NCBI GenBank assembly: GCA_900770925.1
Contig: CAAGLY010000013.1
Location: 26,016-90,015, forward strand
DNA: 64,000 bases
Direction of reading: 5' to 3'
From: Bacilli bacterium
GTDB taxonomy: Bacteria > Bacillota_I > Bacilli_A > RFN20 > CAG-288
The translations under genes were made by a program, and so were the position numbers. Below, piece after piece: positions 7,769-14,426 of this stretch (position 1 is its first letter; every line of letters begins with the position of its first letter). The notes below the pieces were generated by a model. The model was not told the DNA's origin, did no database searches, and worked only from the letters and a program-made list of their open reading frames with translations.

Positions 7769-8316
7769 TCAGAATCATACAGGGAATATATAAAGGACGT
7801 TTTCTCAAAATACCCGATAGTAAGGTCACCCGTCCGACAAGGGATAAAGTCAGACAGGCTATCTTCAACGCCATCCGGGATAAGGTTGTCGGTGCAACCG
7901 TCCTTGATCTTTTCGCGGGTAGCGGAGCAAGGGGACTTGAGGCCCTATCTAGAGGTGCGAAAGTTGTCTACTTCAACGACAAGAACAGACAGACTTTCCA
8001 GACTCTGAAAGAAAACATTTTCTCTCTGAATCCGGAAAAAGGAAGTGTTGTCCTCTCCTTAAGCGACTACCGTCTGTTTTTAAAGAAGTATCAGGATGTG
8101 AAGTTTGATTTAGTCTTCCTCGATCCTCCCTATCATAGGGAAATCAATACCGACACCATCAAAAGGAGGATAGAGAGGAATAGGCTTAGCGATAACGCAC
8201 TGATTGTCTCCGAACAGGAGATAATCAATCCGGAAATCAAAGGTTTCGCACTGAAAGAATACCGCTATGGACAGAAACATGTCGGAATCTACCGTAAAGG
8301 AGCAATTCAGAAATGA
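7765..8316 (+). CDS. rsmD: 16S rRNA (guanine966-N2)-methyltransferase
   Basis: Methylates G966 of 16S rRNA. It has the Rossmann SAM site LDLFAGSGAxGLEALSRG near residue 50 and the catalytic DPPY motif near 118. Length 183 aa is typical. AGG is found in RPTMDKVR (7840-7842) and SGAMGLEALSRG (7930-7932), where relatives carry Met or Leu, while the conserved Arg residues in the same motifs are CGT and AGA. It overlaps ylbF and coaD by 4 bp each, so the three are translationally coupled. Confidence 0.94.
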   Translation: MIRIIQGIYKGRFLKIPDSKVTRPTRDKVRQAIFNAIRDKVVGATVLDLFAGSGARGLEALSRGAKVVYFNDKNRQTFQTLKENIFSLNPEKGSVVLSLSDYRLFLKKYQDVKFDLVFLDPPYHREINTDTIKRRIERNRLSDNALIVSEQEIINPEIKGFALKEYRYGQKHVGIYRKGAIQK

Positions 8317-8804
8317 AAACTGCCGTCTATCCTGGATCGTTTGATCCCTTAACCAATGGGCATGTCGATGTTGCCCTCCGTGCCGCAAAGATCTTCGATG
8401 AGATTATCATCAGGGTTGCCGATAATCCGGAAAAGGAAGGACGCTATCTTTTCAATGCAGAAGAGAGAGTCAGCTTAGCCAAAGCTGTTTTCAAGGATTA
8501 CCCAGACATCAAAGTCGTCTGCTGCACAGGACTTGTCGTCAAGGAAGCAAAGAAGCTTCATGCTCAGGCCTTAATTCGCGGATTACGTGCCGTCACGGAC
8601 TACGAAGCCGAATACCAGAGGCATGAGGTCAATGAGTTTATCGAACCGGATATCGATAGGGTCTATCTGATGGCGCATAAGGATCAGGCTTTTGTCTCTT
8701 CAAGCAACATCAAGGAAATTTTCTTCCATGGAGAAGATATTTCCCGCCTTGTTCCTTTGCCGGTGTTAGAAGCCAGGAAGAAAAAGAAGGAGGAAAAGAA
8801 ATAA
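8313..8804 (+). CDS. coaD: phosphopantetheine adenylyltransferase
   Basis: Transfers AMP to 4'-phosphopantetheine in coenzyme A synthesis. The nucleotidyltransferase motif YPGSFDPLTNGH is at residues 5-16, IRGLRAVTDYEAE near 88-100 and the VSSSNIKE block near 128. Length 163 aa is standard. The YQM position of the family is encoded by AGG (8619-8621), whereas the invariant arginines of IRGLR are CGC and CGT. It overlaps rsmD by 4 bp and hypB by 1 bp. Confidence 0.96.
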   Translation: MKTAVYPGSFDPLTNGHVDVALRAAKIFDEIIIRVADNPEKEGRYLFNAEERVSLAKAVFKDYPDIKVVCCTGLVVKEAKKLHAQALIRGLRAVTDYEAEYQRHEVNEFIEPDIDRVYLMAHKDQAFVSSSNIKEIFFHGEDISRLVPLPVLEARKKKKEEKK

Positions 8805-9478
8805 TGGATGACACAAAAGTACTGATTGTCAAAGAAAATGTCCTTGCCAAGAACGAGGAAGAAGCTGCTCTTGTCCGGAAGGAATTAAAGGAGAACCGCG
8901 TTTATTTCATCAATGTCAGGTCCTCTCCGGGAAGCGGAAAGACAACTCTTCTGACTAAACTGATTCCGCTGTTAGAGGAAAAAGGCCTCCGAATCGGAGT
9001 ATTAGAAGCCGATATCGACGGCAAAGAGGATAGGGATACCATCAAAAACGAGACAAAGGCAAAAGTCATCCAGGTCCATACCTCCGGCGCCTGCCATAGG
9101 ACCGCCCAGAGGACAAAGGAATCCATAGAAGCCCTTGGATTAGATGATGTCGATGTCGTCTTCCTTGAAAATATCGGAAACCTGGTCTGCCCTGCCGAGT
9201 TCGATACCGGTGCAGATCAGAACAGGGTTCTTCTCTCTGTTCCGGAAGGAGTCGATAAGCCCTTAAAGTATCCGCTCAGGTTCAAAGTCGCTCCCCTTGT
9301 TGTTGTTACCAAGATGGATACCCTTCCTGCCTTTGACTTCTCCTTCGATAGGTTCAACCTCAATGTCCGGAAACGGAATCCGAATGCAGTGATCTATGCC
9401 GTCTCTGCCAAAGAGAACAAGGGCATAAATACACTCGCTGATTACCTATACAAGAATATTTCAAAAGCCATCCGCTGA
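8804..9478 (+). CDS. hypB: HypB-type GTPase (nickel insertion accessory protein)
   Basis: SIMIBI-class GTPase that helps load nickel into hydrogenase or urease. The P-loop SSPGSGKTT is near residue 39, followed by the ENIGNLVCPAEFDTG block and the TKMD guanine motif near 170. AGG lies on family methionines (the Met before SSPGSGKT, 8918-8920; YPLMF, 9279-9281). Length 224 aa is close to HypB without a His-rich N-terminus. No hypA, hydrogenase or urease gene is near; it simply closes the ylbF-rsmD-coaD operon. The true metal client is unknown. Confidence 0.88.
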   Translation: MDDTKVLIVKENVLAKNEEEAALVRKELKENRVYFINVRSSPGSGKTTLLTKLIPLLEEKGLRIGVLEADIDGKEDRDTIKNETKAKVIQVHTSGACHRTAQRTKESIEALGLDDVDVVFLENIGNLVCPAEFDTGADQNRVLLSVPEGVDKPLKYPLRFKVAPLVVVTKMDTLPAFDFSFDRFNLNVRKRNPNAVIYAVSAKENKGINTLADYLYKNISKAIR

Positions 9479-9493
9479 TCCGGGTGGCTTTTT
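9463..9493 (+). terminator. intrinsic terminator of the coaD-hypB operon
   Basis: AAAAGCCATCC pairs with GGGTGGCTTTTT around a short loop; the left arm overlaps the last codons of hypB. Confidence 0.8.
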
Positions 9494-9512
9494 CAGTTAG
9501 GAAAAAGGCAGC

Positions 9513-9545
9513 AAAAAAGGCCGCTTTTCAGCAGCCTTTTGTTTT
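9513..9545 (-). terminator. intrinsic terminator of the thioredoxin-like gene
   Basis: On the minus strand AAAAGGCTGCT pairs with AGCGGCCTTTTTT across a GAAA loop, ending in a T run right after the stop codon of the thioredoxin-like gene. Confidence 0.7.
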
Positions 9546-10419
9546 ATTTGACGTAAGTCTGGAATCCGTAGATGTCGAGCATCCTAGAAGCGACATCCGT
9601 GGAAGAGGTAAGAGATAAGGAAGCAAACGGAGTGACGATTGCACGGGTAGGAGTAGAACGGATGAAGGCAGTGTCCTTCTTTCCAGCAGCTTTATCCGCA
9701 TCATAACCGGCTGTATCGGTGATGTAGTTGGTAGCAGTCTTATCCTTGGTGAAGGCAACGAAGAACGGAGTAGGAAGGGTTCCGCCATCTTTTTCAGCAG
9801 TAAGATCAGCTTTCAGCTTCTCTTCAGTGACTTCGCTGTTCTTGTGATTCTCATCGTTATTAAGATAGACATCACGGACCTTATTCTGAACATCCCTCTG
9901 TTCTTCCAGAGTGATATTGCTGTTGTCATAGAGGGCATACTGACCCTGATTGGTGTTGGATTCATCACTATCGCCCGGTTTCCAGGCAACATTGACACAG
10001 TAGAATTCGATCTTGGCGTTTTTCTTGTTGAAGTTGTTGTACCAGGTCTCGACATGGCTCTGCCTAGAATCGCATCCGTCGCAGTTATCCTTATAGAAGA
10101 GAACAACGAATCCGTCTTTATCTTCGCTGATCGAGAAGGAAGTCTTTCCTTCACCGACAGCTTTTCCGGATTTATCGGTTCCGTCGATTTTCTTGTTCAA
10201 TTGTTCATAGGTGATAGCGTGAGAGGAGAAGAAATTGGATTTGCTGTCATTAACCATGCTGGAAATACCCTTGACAGCATACGGGATAGCGACAACAACA
10301 CCGACGACAAGTCCGACGATAAGTAAAACCTGTAACCAAGCAGCTTCCTTAAACCATTCCCATGCGGCTACCGCATGAGCTCTGCCGGCTCCTTTTTTCT
10401 TATTCTCCTTAGAACTCAT
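9544..10419 (-). CDS. membrane-anchored thioredoxin-fold protein with CxxC
   Basis: 291 aa: about 30 cytoplasmic residues, one membrane helix at about 30-48, then an extracytoplasmic domain. That domain contains VVLFYKDNCDGC, which is the strand plus CxxC active site of thioredoxins, and later LPTPFF, which fits the strand with the cis-proline loop. A long insert rich in Asp, Asn and Lys lies between them. It could reduce or form disulfides outside the cell. It is preceded by the tRNA gene and followed by its own terminator. Family assignment is to the fold only. Confidence 0.65.
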   Translation of the reverse strand: MSSKENKKKGAGRAHAVAAWEWFKEAAWLQVLLIVGLVVGVVVAIPYAVKGISSMVNDSKSNFFSSHAITYEQLNKKIDGTDKSGKAVGEGKTSFSISEDKDGFVVLFYKDNCDGCDSRQSHVETWYNNFNKKNAKIEFYCVNVAWKPGDSDESNTNQGQYALYDNSNITLEEQRDVQNKVRDVYLNNDENHKNSEVTEEKLKADLTAEKDGGTLPTPFFVAFTKDKTATNYITDTAGYDADKAAGKKDTAFIRSTPTRAIVTPFASLSLTSSTDVASRMLDIYGFQTYVK

Positions 10420-10483
10420 TGAAGGTCCTCCCGTCGATATAACACACGCACACGACTATATATACGGCAAATTATAAACTAGA

Positions 10484-10557
10484 TGGTGCCCCGAGCCAGA
10501 ATCGAACTAGCAATTGATCCTTACCAAGGATCCGTTATACCACTTAACTAAGGGGGC
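10484..10557 (-). tRNA. tRNA-Thr (anticodon GGU)
   Basis: Read on the minus strand, positions 10557 to 10484 fold as a tRNA with encoded CCA. The D arm is GTTA/TAAC, the anticodon arm GATCC-TTGGTAA-GGATC gives anticodon GGU (10523-10525), and the T arm is GCTAG-TTCGATT-CTGGC. The discriminator is A. First acceptor pairs G1-C72 and C2-G71 fit threonine identity. The two inner acceptor pairs (6-67 C-C and 7-66 U-U) are mismatched, which is unusual. It is the only tRNA I see here; no CCU-anticodon tRNA is present. Confidence 0.85.
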
Positions 10558-10701
10558 AGAAATAACAGCGACAATTAATATACTTAATCCGAAAGGCAAT
10601 GTCAATAAAGGAGACATGTTTTTCTTCTTTTTTGCCTCTTGGAGGGGTATAGGGAAGGAGACCATGCGATGGTCTTCTTCTCTCCCTTTCATTTTCTGTT
10701 C

Positions 10702-10884
10702 TTACTTGTCTTTCCTAATAGCGAACACAAAAGAGGAAATGAATCCGATAATTGCCATTAGACCTCCGGCTGTAGCAAACCCATAATTGAAATCATAGGA
10801 TTCGAAATTACTGGCTATCAGCCTAATAACACCAGAGAGCCTGACTGCCAGAGAAAGAATAAACAGCTTTGCATTTCTTTTCAT
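10702..10884 (-). CDS. small two-helix membrane protein
   Basis: 60 aa from the ATG at 10884, chosen because AGGAGGG stands 7-8 bases before it; a longer frame from 10914 lacks such a site. With AGG read as Met the product has two clean hydrophobic helices (about 5-25 and 34-54), a short loop and a basic end. Under the standard code three of these helix positions would be Arg, so the gene also supports the recoding. Function unknown. Confidence 0.6.
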   Translation of the reverse strand: MKRNAKLFILSLAVRLSGVIRLIASNFESYDFNYGFATAGGLMAIIGFISSFVFAIRKDK

Positions 10885-10931
10885 TTTTCCATCCCTCCTA
10901 CTACTCGTCTTCAAAAACTTCTACTACTCAC

Positions 10932-12536
10932 CTAATCTTTTTTCAGAGCCTTTTTAAATAAGGTTAAGGACTCTTCCCGGATGAACTTCACTTCCCTTGT
11001 CTTATACTTCAGGATGTTGACTAATCCGATATGGCTCGGATTCTTCTTCACGTCTTTCTTCTTAGCCACCATTATTGTACCATTAGAAAGATGAGACAGG
11101 TAAAGACAAAGTTCTCCGGCAAGACGGAGAATCTCTTCTCCCTCACCCTGAAGAATCACAACATGGGCGCCTGGATAATCCTTCACATGCAGGAAGGTAT
11201 CTTCCTTCCCTGCTTTCTTAAAGGTCAGCTCTTCGTTCTGGAGTCCATTCCTTCCGAAGCCGATTTTCCCTTCAGGAACTATCAGATAATGGGGATCATA
11301 GGAGTGTTTCTTAGAGACTTTATAAACCGTATTCCGCCCCTGCTTTTCCTTAATATATCCTTCTTCTAAGAGCTCGCTCTTAAGTTCCCTGATATCTCTC
11401 GGAGTACCATCCGTGACTTCCCTCTGCTTCTTTTCCAGGTAGAAAGAATCCTCCTTGCACTTCTGAATCAGGTCCTTAAGGATCGTCAGGGCCGCCTTCG
11501 CCTTCTGGTACTTCCGGAAATAGTAATTTGCATTATGCGGAGCATCAAGTCTCGGATCCAAAGGAATGTTCTCCCCCTCCTTTTCTAATACTTTATCGCC
11601 TTTTTTAATCTCCGCCTGGTACTGATAGATCCTCTGCCCGTAGGTAAGATACTTCCTTCTTTCCTTAGCAGTAGATAGATCCTGTTCCAGATTGATTTCC
11701 TTTTTCTTATTGTTCTTGATCGCCTTATTGATCAGAGCAAGAAGCTCTTTCACTTTCTCAAGCCGGGCAATCTCCTTCTGATCCAAGACAAAACAGGAAT
11801 AGAGATCTTCCGTCTTCACTTCCTTAGCACCCTCTAATCCGAAAGGAAAAGAAAGAATGTCTTTCTTATAGACATAAAGTGACTTTGACTGCTTCCTTCC
11901 CTTAAGCGTTTCGTTCAGGTCATTTCCTTTTGCCACATACTGTTTAAGATAACGGAGGGTAGCATTAGGAAGATAAGGTCTAGCCTCCTCCGGATCTTTC
12001 CTTTCCAAAGGAAGAGAAGGACGGGTTAAAGGATAGTTATAGATTGCATTGCGGGTAAGAAAAATGCCTTGCTCAATATCCGTGTGTTCATGATAAAGAG
12101 AGACAATCTTTCCGTAAGGATAAGCAATGATATAGCAGTTCGGACGGTTCGGAAACAATTCAAAGATCAGATCATATCCAGTATTGATATTACTGATATC
12201 CGTCCTATCTGCCTTGATCTTGAACGAGATGATTCTTTCTCCCTGATGCTTAACTACATCAAGGACCGTGCCGCCATAGAGCTTTTTCAGTGAATTATAG
12301 AAAGGACTCGTATCCTCAATCTTACTGAATCTCCCTAATGAGAAGCAGATAAAAGGATTTGTCGGATCCAATGAAAAAATCAGTGACCCGTGATGGAGTC
12401 CCTCTCCCTCCTTCCGGACATAAGGAAGAGCATAGTCTTTGGCATTCAGGGCAAGAGCACGTCCGATTCTGGCTCCCGTCCTTTCTTTCTTCAGTGAATC
12501 AGAAATAATCTGTAAGGATAAATTATCAACTGGCAT
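10932..12536 (-). CDS. rqcH: Rqc2/RqcH homologue (NFACT protein)
   Basis: RqcH binds stalled 50S ribosome-nascent chain complexes and adds alanine tails that mark the chain for decay. The protein has an N-terminal NFACT-N-like part, a coiled-coil-rich middle (about 255-380) and the C-terminal NFACT-R domain with the pattern GFGRNGLQNEELTF and HVKDYPGAHVV near 420-460. Length 534 aa is near the usual 550-570. The N-terminus is divergent from Bacillus RqcH/FbpA but follows the same layout. It is a single gene with a 200-bp upstream gap. Confidence 0.82.
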   Translation of the reverse strand: MPVDNLSLQIISDSLKKERTGARIGRALALNAKDYALPYVRKEGEGLHHGSLIFSLDPTNPFICFSLGRFSKIEDTSPFYNSLKKLYGGTVLDVVKHQGERIISFKIKADRTDISNINTGYDLIFELFPNRPNCYIIAYPYGKIVSLYHEHTDIEQGIFLTRNAIYNYPLTRPSLPLERKDPEEARPYLPNATLRYLKQYVAKGNDLNETLKGRKQSKSLYVYKKDILSFPFGLEGAKEVKTEDLYSCFVLDQKEIARLEKVKELLALINKAIKNNKKKEINLEQDLSTAKERRKYLTYGQRIYQYQAEIKKGDKVLEKEGENIPLDPRLDAPHNANYYFRKYQKAKAALTILKDLIQKCKEDSFYLEKKQREVTDGTPRDIRELKSELLEEGYIKEKQGRNTVYKVSKKHSYDPHYLIVPEGKIGFGRNGLQNEELTFKKAGKEDTFLHVKDYPGAHVVILQGEGEEILRLAGELCLYLSHLSNGTIMVAKKKDVKKNPSHIGLVNILKYKTREVKFIREESLTLFKKALKKD

Positions 12537-12739
12537 AGCCAGAATATTATAAGTCAGATGCCAGATTTAGTTAATTCTATCATCACCGAAAACGTTTAAG
12601 TCTTAATTCTCATTCCTAAAGCATTAACAGCTTATCGCCTGTTCGCAAAGTACTATTTCCGTTACTTTGAATTAGTTTTCTGTCTTTGTTATCCATTATT
12701 ACAACATGTATAATCTGGTTAAAATAGAAAGGGGCAAAC

Positions 12740-13108
12740 ATGAAAAAATCATTATTGTTATTCGTCCCTTCTCTGTTCAGGTTCAATTCCTGTGCAAAGA
12801 AGGAGGTAACTCTTCGCTTCCAGTGCTGCGATATCAAAACAGACAAAAAAGGAAATGATTACTTTGTCGACTCGAAAGACTACCATCATTATGCTTTAGT
12901 ATTCACTTACGAATACGGGCATGTCCTTGATGATGGTGATGTTAAAAACAGGGAAGACCGTGTCGGCAGAATGTATCCTCCGCAAAGCCAGTGTAATTGC
13001 GCACATATCCTGAGAGGATGCTCCTTATCTAAAAAGAAAACATCTAATGATTTGGAAGCGGGAAGGAAACTGAAAAAGAACCTTACCTTCTATTTCCATG
13101 CAACATAG
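12740..13108 (+). CDS. short putative lipoprotein
   Basis: 122 aa. A basic start and a hydrophobic core end in FNSC at residue 18 (SLFMFNSC with AGG as Met), a weak lipobox. The mature part holds DKKGNDYF, resembling the starts of the two lipoproteins near 2.5-4 kb, and a cluster of cysteines (CNC, GCS). Ribosome site AAAGGGG and a -10 box TATAAT at about 12710 precede it. The end is abrupt and the following 180 bp are featureless, so it may be a shortened relative of the longer lipoproteins. Function unknown. Confidence 0.5.
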   Translation: MKKSLLLFVPSLFRFNSCAKKEVTLRFQCCDIKTDKKGNDYFVDSKDYHHYALVFTYEYGHVLDDGDVKNREDRVGRMYPPQSQCNCAHILRGCSLSKKKTSNDLEAGRKLKKNLTFYFHAT

Positions 13109-13290
13109 AAAAAAGAATTCGTTAAAAGAAAATCCAGTCATGCATTCCCTAGGAAAGGAAAAGCTAAAAAGTACGATGAAATCAGGACTTTACAAGCTTT
13201 TCTGATCCTTCATCCGCTAAAGCTTAAATCATATAGAGCAGGATGCCCTTGATAGAGCAGATACAAATACGGATATCCTAATTCCGGCAC
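13109..13290. other. intergenic stretch without a recognised gene
   Basis: About 180 bp after the short lipoprotein gene, AT-rich with scattered stops in all frames. I see no gene, RNA fold or repeat here. It may hold the decayed end of the preceding gene. Confidence 0.4.
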
Positions 13291-13292
13291 GG

Positions 13293-13338
13293 AAAAAGGC
13301 TGCCTTTGAACCATAGAAAGGTTCTAGGGCAGCCTTTT
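13293..13338. terminator. nested bidirectional terminator after the 33-residue gene
   Basis: Outer stem AAAAAGGCTGCC/GGCAGCCTTTT encloses an inner stem GAACC/GGTTC. On the minus strand it ends in TTTTTCC directly after the stop codon of the 33-residue gene. Confidence 0.85.
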
Positions 13339-13340
13339 CC

Positions 13341-13442
13341 TTAGAAGTCGAGTCCGTTACCGTTGAACAGGGCTTCGATGTGAGCAAGAACTAAGCTTAA
13401 GAAGAGAGCTTTCTTGCTTTCCTTTTTGAAATCAGTAGTCAT
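13341..13442 (-). CDS. 33-residue small protein
   Basis: Short frame from ATG at 13442 to TAA at 13341, with a perfect AAGGAGG ribosome site 8 bases upstream. It starts MTTDFKKESKK and continues LFLSLVLAHIEALF before ending in NGNGLDF: a charged head, one amphipathic or membrane-active helix and a polar tail, without a signal-peptide cleavage pattern. It has its own promoter (13537-13565), a leader of nearly 90 bases and a strong terminator right after the stop, so it is a free-standing transcription unit. It resembles small pheromone or membrane peptides only in general shape; no family is recognised. Confidence 0.68.
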   Translation of the reverse strand: MTTDFKKESKKALFLSLVLAHIEALFNGNGLDF

Positions 13443-13536
13443 CTTGTTGCCTCCTTGTTGATGTGCCATTCGAATACGGATACGGAAAAAGACGTCGTCG
13501 TATCTTCTTTGTCGTCCAAAATCGAAATGGAAAGGT

Positions 13537-13565
13537 ATTATAGGGGCAGAAAAATCAAATTACAA
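13537..13565 (-). promoter_or_regulatory. sigma-A-type promoter of the 33-residue gene
   Basis: On the minus strand TTGTAA, a 17-base spacer and a perfect TATAAT. The start would be near 13530, leaving a leader of about 88 bases that contains a GATACG/CGTATC stem and an outer CCATTT/GAATGG pairing. Confidence 0.75.
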
Positions 13566-13575
13566 GTCCAAATGA

Positions 13576-13590
13576 AAGAAAGCGTTTTCT
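13576..13590. promoter_or_regulatory. cre-like site between divergent genes
   Basis: AAGAAAGCGTTTTCT departs at one position from the WTGNAANCGNWNNCW pattern. It lies upstream of the -35 box of the small gene and just before the membrane protein gene at 13635. Confidence 0.35.
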
Positions 13591-13634
13591 AAGAAAAAGA
13601 TTCATCAAAAGGAAAACATGATATAGTTAAAGCT

Positions 13635-14333
13635 ATGAAACAGAACTGGAAAGAATATCTAGATAAGGAACTAGTCAGACATCACGATAATAACGATGTC
13701 CTGAAGAGGAAAAGGACTGCCTTCTATCAGGACAAATACAATCGTTATCTAAACGAAGGAAGGAACAAAGAGAACGCTGACGCTCAGATTCAGAAAGAGA
13801 TAAAGCAGCAGATCAAAAAGAGGGATACTCCGGACATTGCCGAATTAAAGACTACCTTCAACACTGCTTTTGCCAGTATCCTTTTTTCCGTCTTAGAAGT
13901 TATTCAGCTGCTCTTTTCCAAGAACAGGTCCTCCATTTTCAGGTTTACGTTTTTCTATTTCCTTGCCCTCTTTTTTGTCTTAATCAGGCTTGCTTTCAAA
14001 AGAATCCGTTTCAGTATTCCCAATATCATCTCCGTCGGATTAAGGTCCGCTTCCGTTCTAGCCACCATCATCCAGCTTTTTCCTTTTCTGACCACATATA
14101 AAGGAAAAATCAGGATGCCGGACTATCTCTTCCCCGGTTATATCAAGGCAACTGAGCTATTAGAAAAAGGCAGTACCGCTCTTCCGAGGACAAAAGTTCT
14201 CTTTCTGACCGACAGGATAGTCTCTATCCTGCTTGTCCTCTTTTCCTTAATCCTCTATATCCGGAAAAAGAGGGAGACAAAGAAAAAAATCAGCCATAAG
14301 CTTCTCCACTTTGAGCTCGGAAAAGAAGAGTAA
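13635..14333 (+). CDS. membrane protein with N-terminal helical (HAAS-like) domain
   Basis: 232 aa. Residues 1-75 are charged and helical (FYQDKYNRYLNEGRNKENAD), a layout like the HAAS/DUF1700-type cytoplasmic domain that often accompanies PadR regulators. Four hydrophobic segments follow at about 82-100, 110-130, 135-155 and 195-215, and a basic tail ends the protein. An extended -10 box TGATATAGT lies only 7 bases before ATG, so the message is probably leaderless. No partner regulator is adjacent. Function unknown. Confidence 0.6.
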   Translation: MKQNWKEYLDKELVRHHDNNDVLKRKRTAFYQDKYNRYLNEGRNKENADAQIQKEIKQQIKKRDTPDIAELKTTFNTAFASILFSVLEVIQLLFSKNRSSIFRFTFFYFLALFFVLIRLAFKRIRFSIPNIISVGLRSASVLATIIQLFPFLTTYKGKIRMPDYLFPGYIKATELLEKGSTALPRTKVLFLTDRIVSILLVLFSLILYIRKKRETKKKISHKLLHFELGKEE

Positions 14334-14364
14334 AGATTCAAAGAGAGCAAAGTAAATCTTGTAT

Positions 14365-14391
14365 TATCCTAAAAAAAAGGATATCTTTTTT
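14365..14391 (+). terminator. short intrinsic terminator before glnN
   Basis: TATCCT, a seven-A loop, AGGATA and then CTTTTTT. The stem is short but the T run is good. It separates the membrane protein gene from glnN. Confidence 0.5.
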
Positions 14392-14426
14392 CTTGTTTTT
14401 AGTCGTTCGCAAACGGAGGAAGCCAA

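Noticed and set aside
14334..14426. Riboswitch or nitrogen-responsive leader before glnN
   Set aside because: Only a short terminator-like hairpin and a normal ribosome site are present; no known riboswitch core is visible in 93 bases.
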